From Proteobacteria bacterium ST_bin16 (GTDB lineage: Bacteria > Pseudomonadota > Gammaproteobacteria > Burkholderiales > Nitrosomonadaceae): a stretch of 16,141 bases of DNA. Below, piece by piece: positions 14,360-16,141 of this stretch. Both the position numbers and the translations under genes were made by a program. The stretch lies in the NCBI GenBank assembly GCA_002083595.1, contig MSXT01000006.1:96309-112449 (forward strand), given 5' to 3'. The notes under the pieces are model-generated. The model was not told the origin of the DNA. It saw nothing but the letters and a program-made list of their open reading frames with translations, and made no database searches. Each line of letters opens with the position of its first letter. The first letter of the stretch is position 1.

Positions 14360-15467
14360 ATGGAAGCAGAACAAATTAATGCAATTTCTAATCATCTCCA
14401 GGATCTGGGCAATCGTGCCGGTGAATTACGGAGGTTTCTTTGACTTCGATGCTAAACAGACCCGATTAAACGAGTTAACGCGTTTGCTTGAGGATCCGGC
14501 AATCTGGAATGACAGTAAGCGTACTCAAGAAATTGGACAAGAAAAAAAGCTGCTGGAAGATATTGTGGTGACATTGGTATCGATGGAGCAGCAGTTGCAG
14601 GATGCGGAAGAGTTATTTCAAATTGCGAAGGAAGAAAGCGATGAAGCGGCACTTGAGAGTATTGACGTTGATGTCAATAAGGTAGAGCAGGTCATTGCAA
14701 ATCTAGAGTTTCGTCGCATGTTTTCCGATCCGATGGATCCAAAGAATTGTTTTGTCGATATTCAATCGGGTTCGGGTGGAACGGAAGCGCAAGATTGGGC
14801 TGCCATGCTTGAGCGTATGTATCTGCGCTATTGTGAAAGGCAAGGATGGGCAGTTGAAGTTTTGGAAGAGTCGCCGGGGGATATTGCCGGCATCAAGAGT
14901 GCTACCTTGAAAGTGACCGGTGAATATGTGTATGGATATTTGCGCACTGAAACGGGTGTGCATCGTTTGGTTAGAAAATCACCGTTTGATTCCGGTAACC
15001 GGCGTCATACCTCATTTGCAAGTGTTTTTGTTTATCCGGAAGTCGACGATACGATAGAAATTGAAATTAATCCGGCCGATTTGCGCATAGATACATTCCG
15101 CGCATCGGGTGCGGGAGGTCAACATATCAATAAAACCGATTCCGCTATTCGCATTACGCACAATCCGACGGGGATCGTTGTGCAATGTCAAAGTGGACGT
15201 TCGCAACATCGTAACAAAGCGGATGCAATGGTTATGCTGAAATCGCGTTTGTATGAAGCGGAGCTGCGTAAACGTAACGAAGAAAAGCAAGCCATAGAGG
15301 AAACGAAGACAGATATTGGCTGGGGTCATCAAATCCGGTCTTATGTATTAGATCAATCTCGCATAAAAGATTTGCGGACAAATGTTGAAGTCGGGAATAC
15401 GCAAAGTGTTTTAGATGGAGATTTGAACAGCTTTATTGAAGCGAGCTTGAAACAGGGTGTGAAATAA
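14360..15467 (+). CDS. prfB: Peptide chain release factor 2 (programmed +1 frameshift)
   Basis: RF2 recognises UGA and UAA stops and triggers peptide release on the ribosome. The gene is read in two frames. ATG at 14360 (behind AAAGGTGA) encodes 27 residues to CTT at 14438-14440, and an in-frame TGA follows. Reading resumes one base on at GAC 14442 and continues to 15467, for 368 residues (E. coli 365). In the joined protein the codon-recognition tripeptide is S207-P-F209 and the catalytic G-G-Q is 252-254. The first short frame also runs upstream to 14252, but the ATG with the ribosome binding site at 14360 matches the family N-terminus. The gene is followed by the rRNA operon, not lysS as in E. 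coli; no obvious hairpin terminator separates them. Confidence 0.96.
14430..14443 (+). promoter_or_regulatory. Programmed +1 frameshift signal of prfB
   Basis: An internal Shine-Dalgarno-like GGAGG (14430-14434) lies 3 nt before the slippery CTT (14438-14440), followed by TGA (14441-14443) and then C. This is the established RF2 autoregulation site: low RF2 slows decoding of the UGA and promotes slippage from CUU to UUU. E. coli has AGGGGG with TAT as spacer; here the motif is GGAGG with TTT as spacer. Confidence 0.93.
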
Positions 15468-15544
15468 TAATATAAATAAAAAAGATGGGTGGCATGAGTG
15501 ACTGTAATTAAAGGAATTTTATTAGTAGGCAAGCTTTCTGAGGC

Positions 15545-15602
15545 TATTTAATTAAAATTATCTGCAGAAATTGCTTGACCGGCCTTTTAGACTCTGTATA
15601 AT
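15545..15602 (+). promoter_or_regulatory. rRNA operon promoter with A/T-rich upstream element
   Basis: TTGACC (15575-15580) and a perfect TATAAT (15597-15602) are separated by 16 nt, the spacing typical of strong rRNA promoters. An A/T-only tract (15545-15561) sits where an UP element would bind the RNA polymerase alpha subunits. The start point should be near 15609, in pyrimidine-rich sequence. The stretch from 15468 to 15544 has no gene or hairpin I can support. Confidence 0.85.
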
Positions 15603-15612
15603 TCCGCTTCTC

Positions 15613-15656
15613 GCTACTGCGCAACATTAAAAACAAGTAGCAACGCTCTTTAAAAA
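15613..15656 (+). promoter_or_regulatory. rRNA leader boxB-like stem and boxA antitermination site
   Basis: GCTACT (15613-15618) can pair with AGTAGC (15636-15641) around a 17-nt loop, and this is directly followed by GCTCTTTAAAAA (15645-15656). That sequence closely matches the rRNA boxA consensus TGCTCTTTAACA. The order boxB-boxA after the promoter is that of Nus-dependent antitermination leaders. Confidence 0.7.
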
Positions 15657-15672
15657 ATTACAATCGATAGGT

Positions 15673-15727
15673 GTGAGTACTTAAATTGAGAGTAGATTCG
15701 AAAGAATCAAGAAATTTAAGTGTTCGC
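15673..15727 (+). other. Long hairpin in the 16S rRNA leader
   Basis: GTGAGTACTTAAATT (15673-15687) pairs with AATTTAAGTGTTCGC (15713-15727) over 15 positions, including G-U pairs. Inside it, GATTC (15695-15699) and GAATC (15704-15708) pair around GAAA, a GNRA tetraloop. The two stems are joined by an asymmetric internal loop. It lies between boxA and mature 16S and is likely a leader folding or processing element. Confidence 0.65.
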
Positions 15728-15795
15728 AAGAAATAAAAGATATTGGTTTTATTAATCAACATCATAATACGTCAAGCGAGAGTTTTACCAGAATT

Positions 15796-16141
<346 letters not shown>

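Noticed and set aside
14379..14441. ATG at 14379 as the start of release factor 2
   Set aside because: The residues it would add (MQFLIISRIW...) do not match RF2, while the other frame does and leads into the classic slip site.
14252..14443. Separate small gene ahead of release factor 2
   Set aside because: Its last 27 codons are the RF2 N-terminus before the programmed frameshift; the rest is upstream leader.

Overview
The window looks like housekeeping chromosome from a betaproteobacterium, most likely Nitrosomonas or a close relative. The best evidence is the first ~346 nt of a 16S rRNA gene at the right edge. Its signature stretches closely resemble ammonia-oxidiser 16S as I remember it. 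The proteins are proteobacterial throughout, and overall base composition is moderate. I see no insertion sequence, prophage, CRISPR array, tRNA or toxin-antitoxin pair, and no sign of a new defence or biosynthetic system.

Left part, mostly + strand. A dihydroorotase-like gene enters from the left edge. It has lost key metal ligands, so it is probably the non-catalytic PyrC' partner of aspartate transcarbamoylase. It is followed by oligopeptidase A (prlC), the outer-membrane lipoprotein gene mlaA with a strong hairpin terminator behind it, a rubredoxin reductase-like flavoprotein, the coupled pair yciB-yciI, and an exported parvulin-type prolyl isomerase. Several of these concern the envelope: lipid asymmetry (MlaA), septation and envelope integrity (YciB), and periplasmic folding (the isomerase).

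Middle. Alanine racemase (alr, - strand) is convergent with the isomerase gene and divergent from lplT, a lysophospholipid transporter (+). The lplT end faces the end of a six-gene minus-strand cluster read as ispD-ispF-thpR-tsaB-rimI-udg. This cluster combines two MEP-pathway isoprenoid enzymes, a 2H RNA phosphodiesterase, a tRNA t6A factor, the S18 acetyltransferase and a family-4 uracil-DNA glycosylase. Several genes overlap by 4-8 nt and three use non-ATG starts.

Right part, + strand. prfB (release factor 2) diverges from ispD and carries the classic in-frame UGA with a +1 programmed frameshift. Behind it is a textbook rRNA promoter with an A/T-rich upstream tract, a boxB/boxA-like leader and a long leader hairpin, then the 5' part of 16S rRNA, cut by the window edge. 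The most interesting items are the degenerate dihydroorotase, the prfB recoding site, the rRNA leader structure and several unexplained intergenic palindromes.
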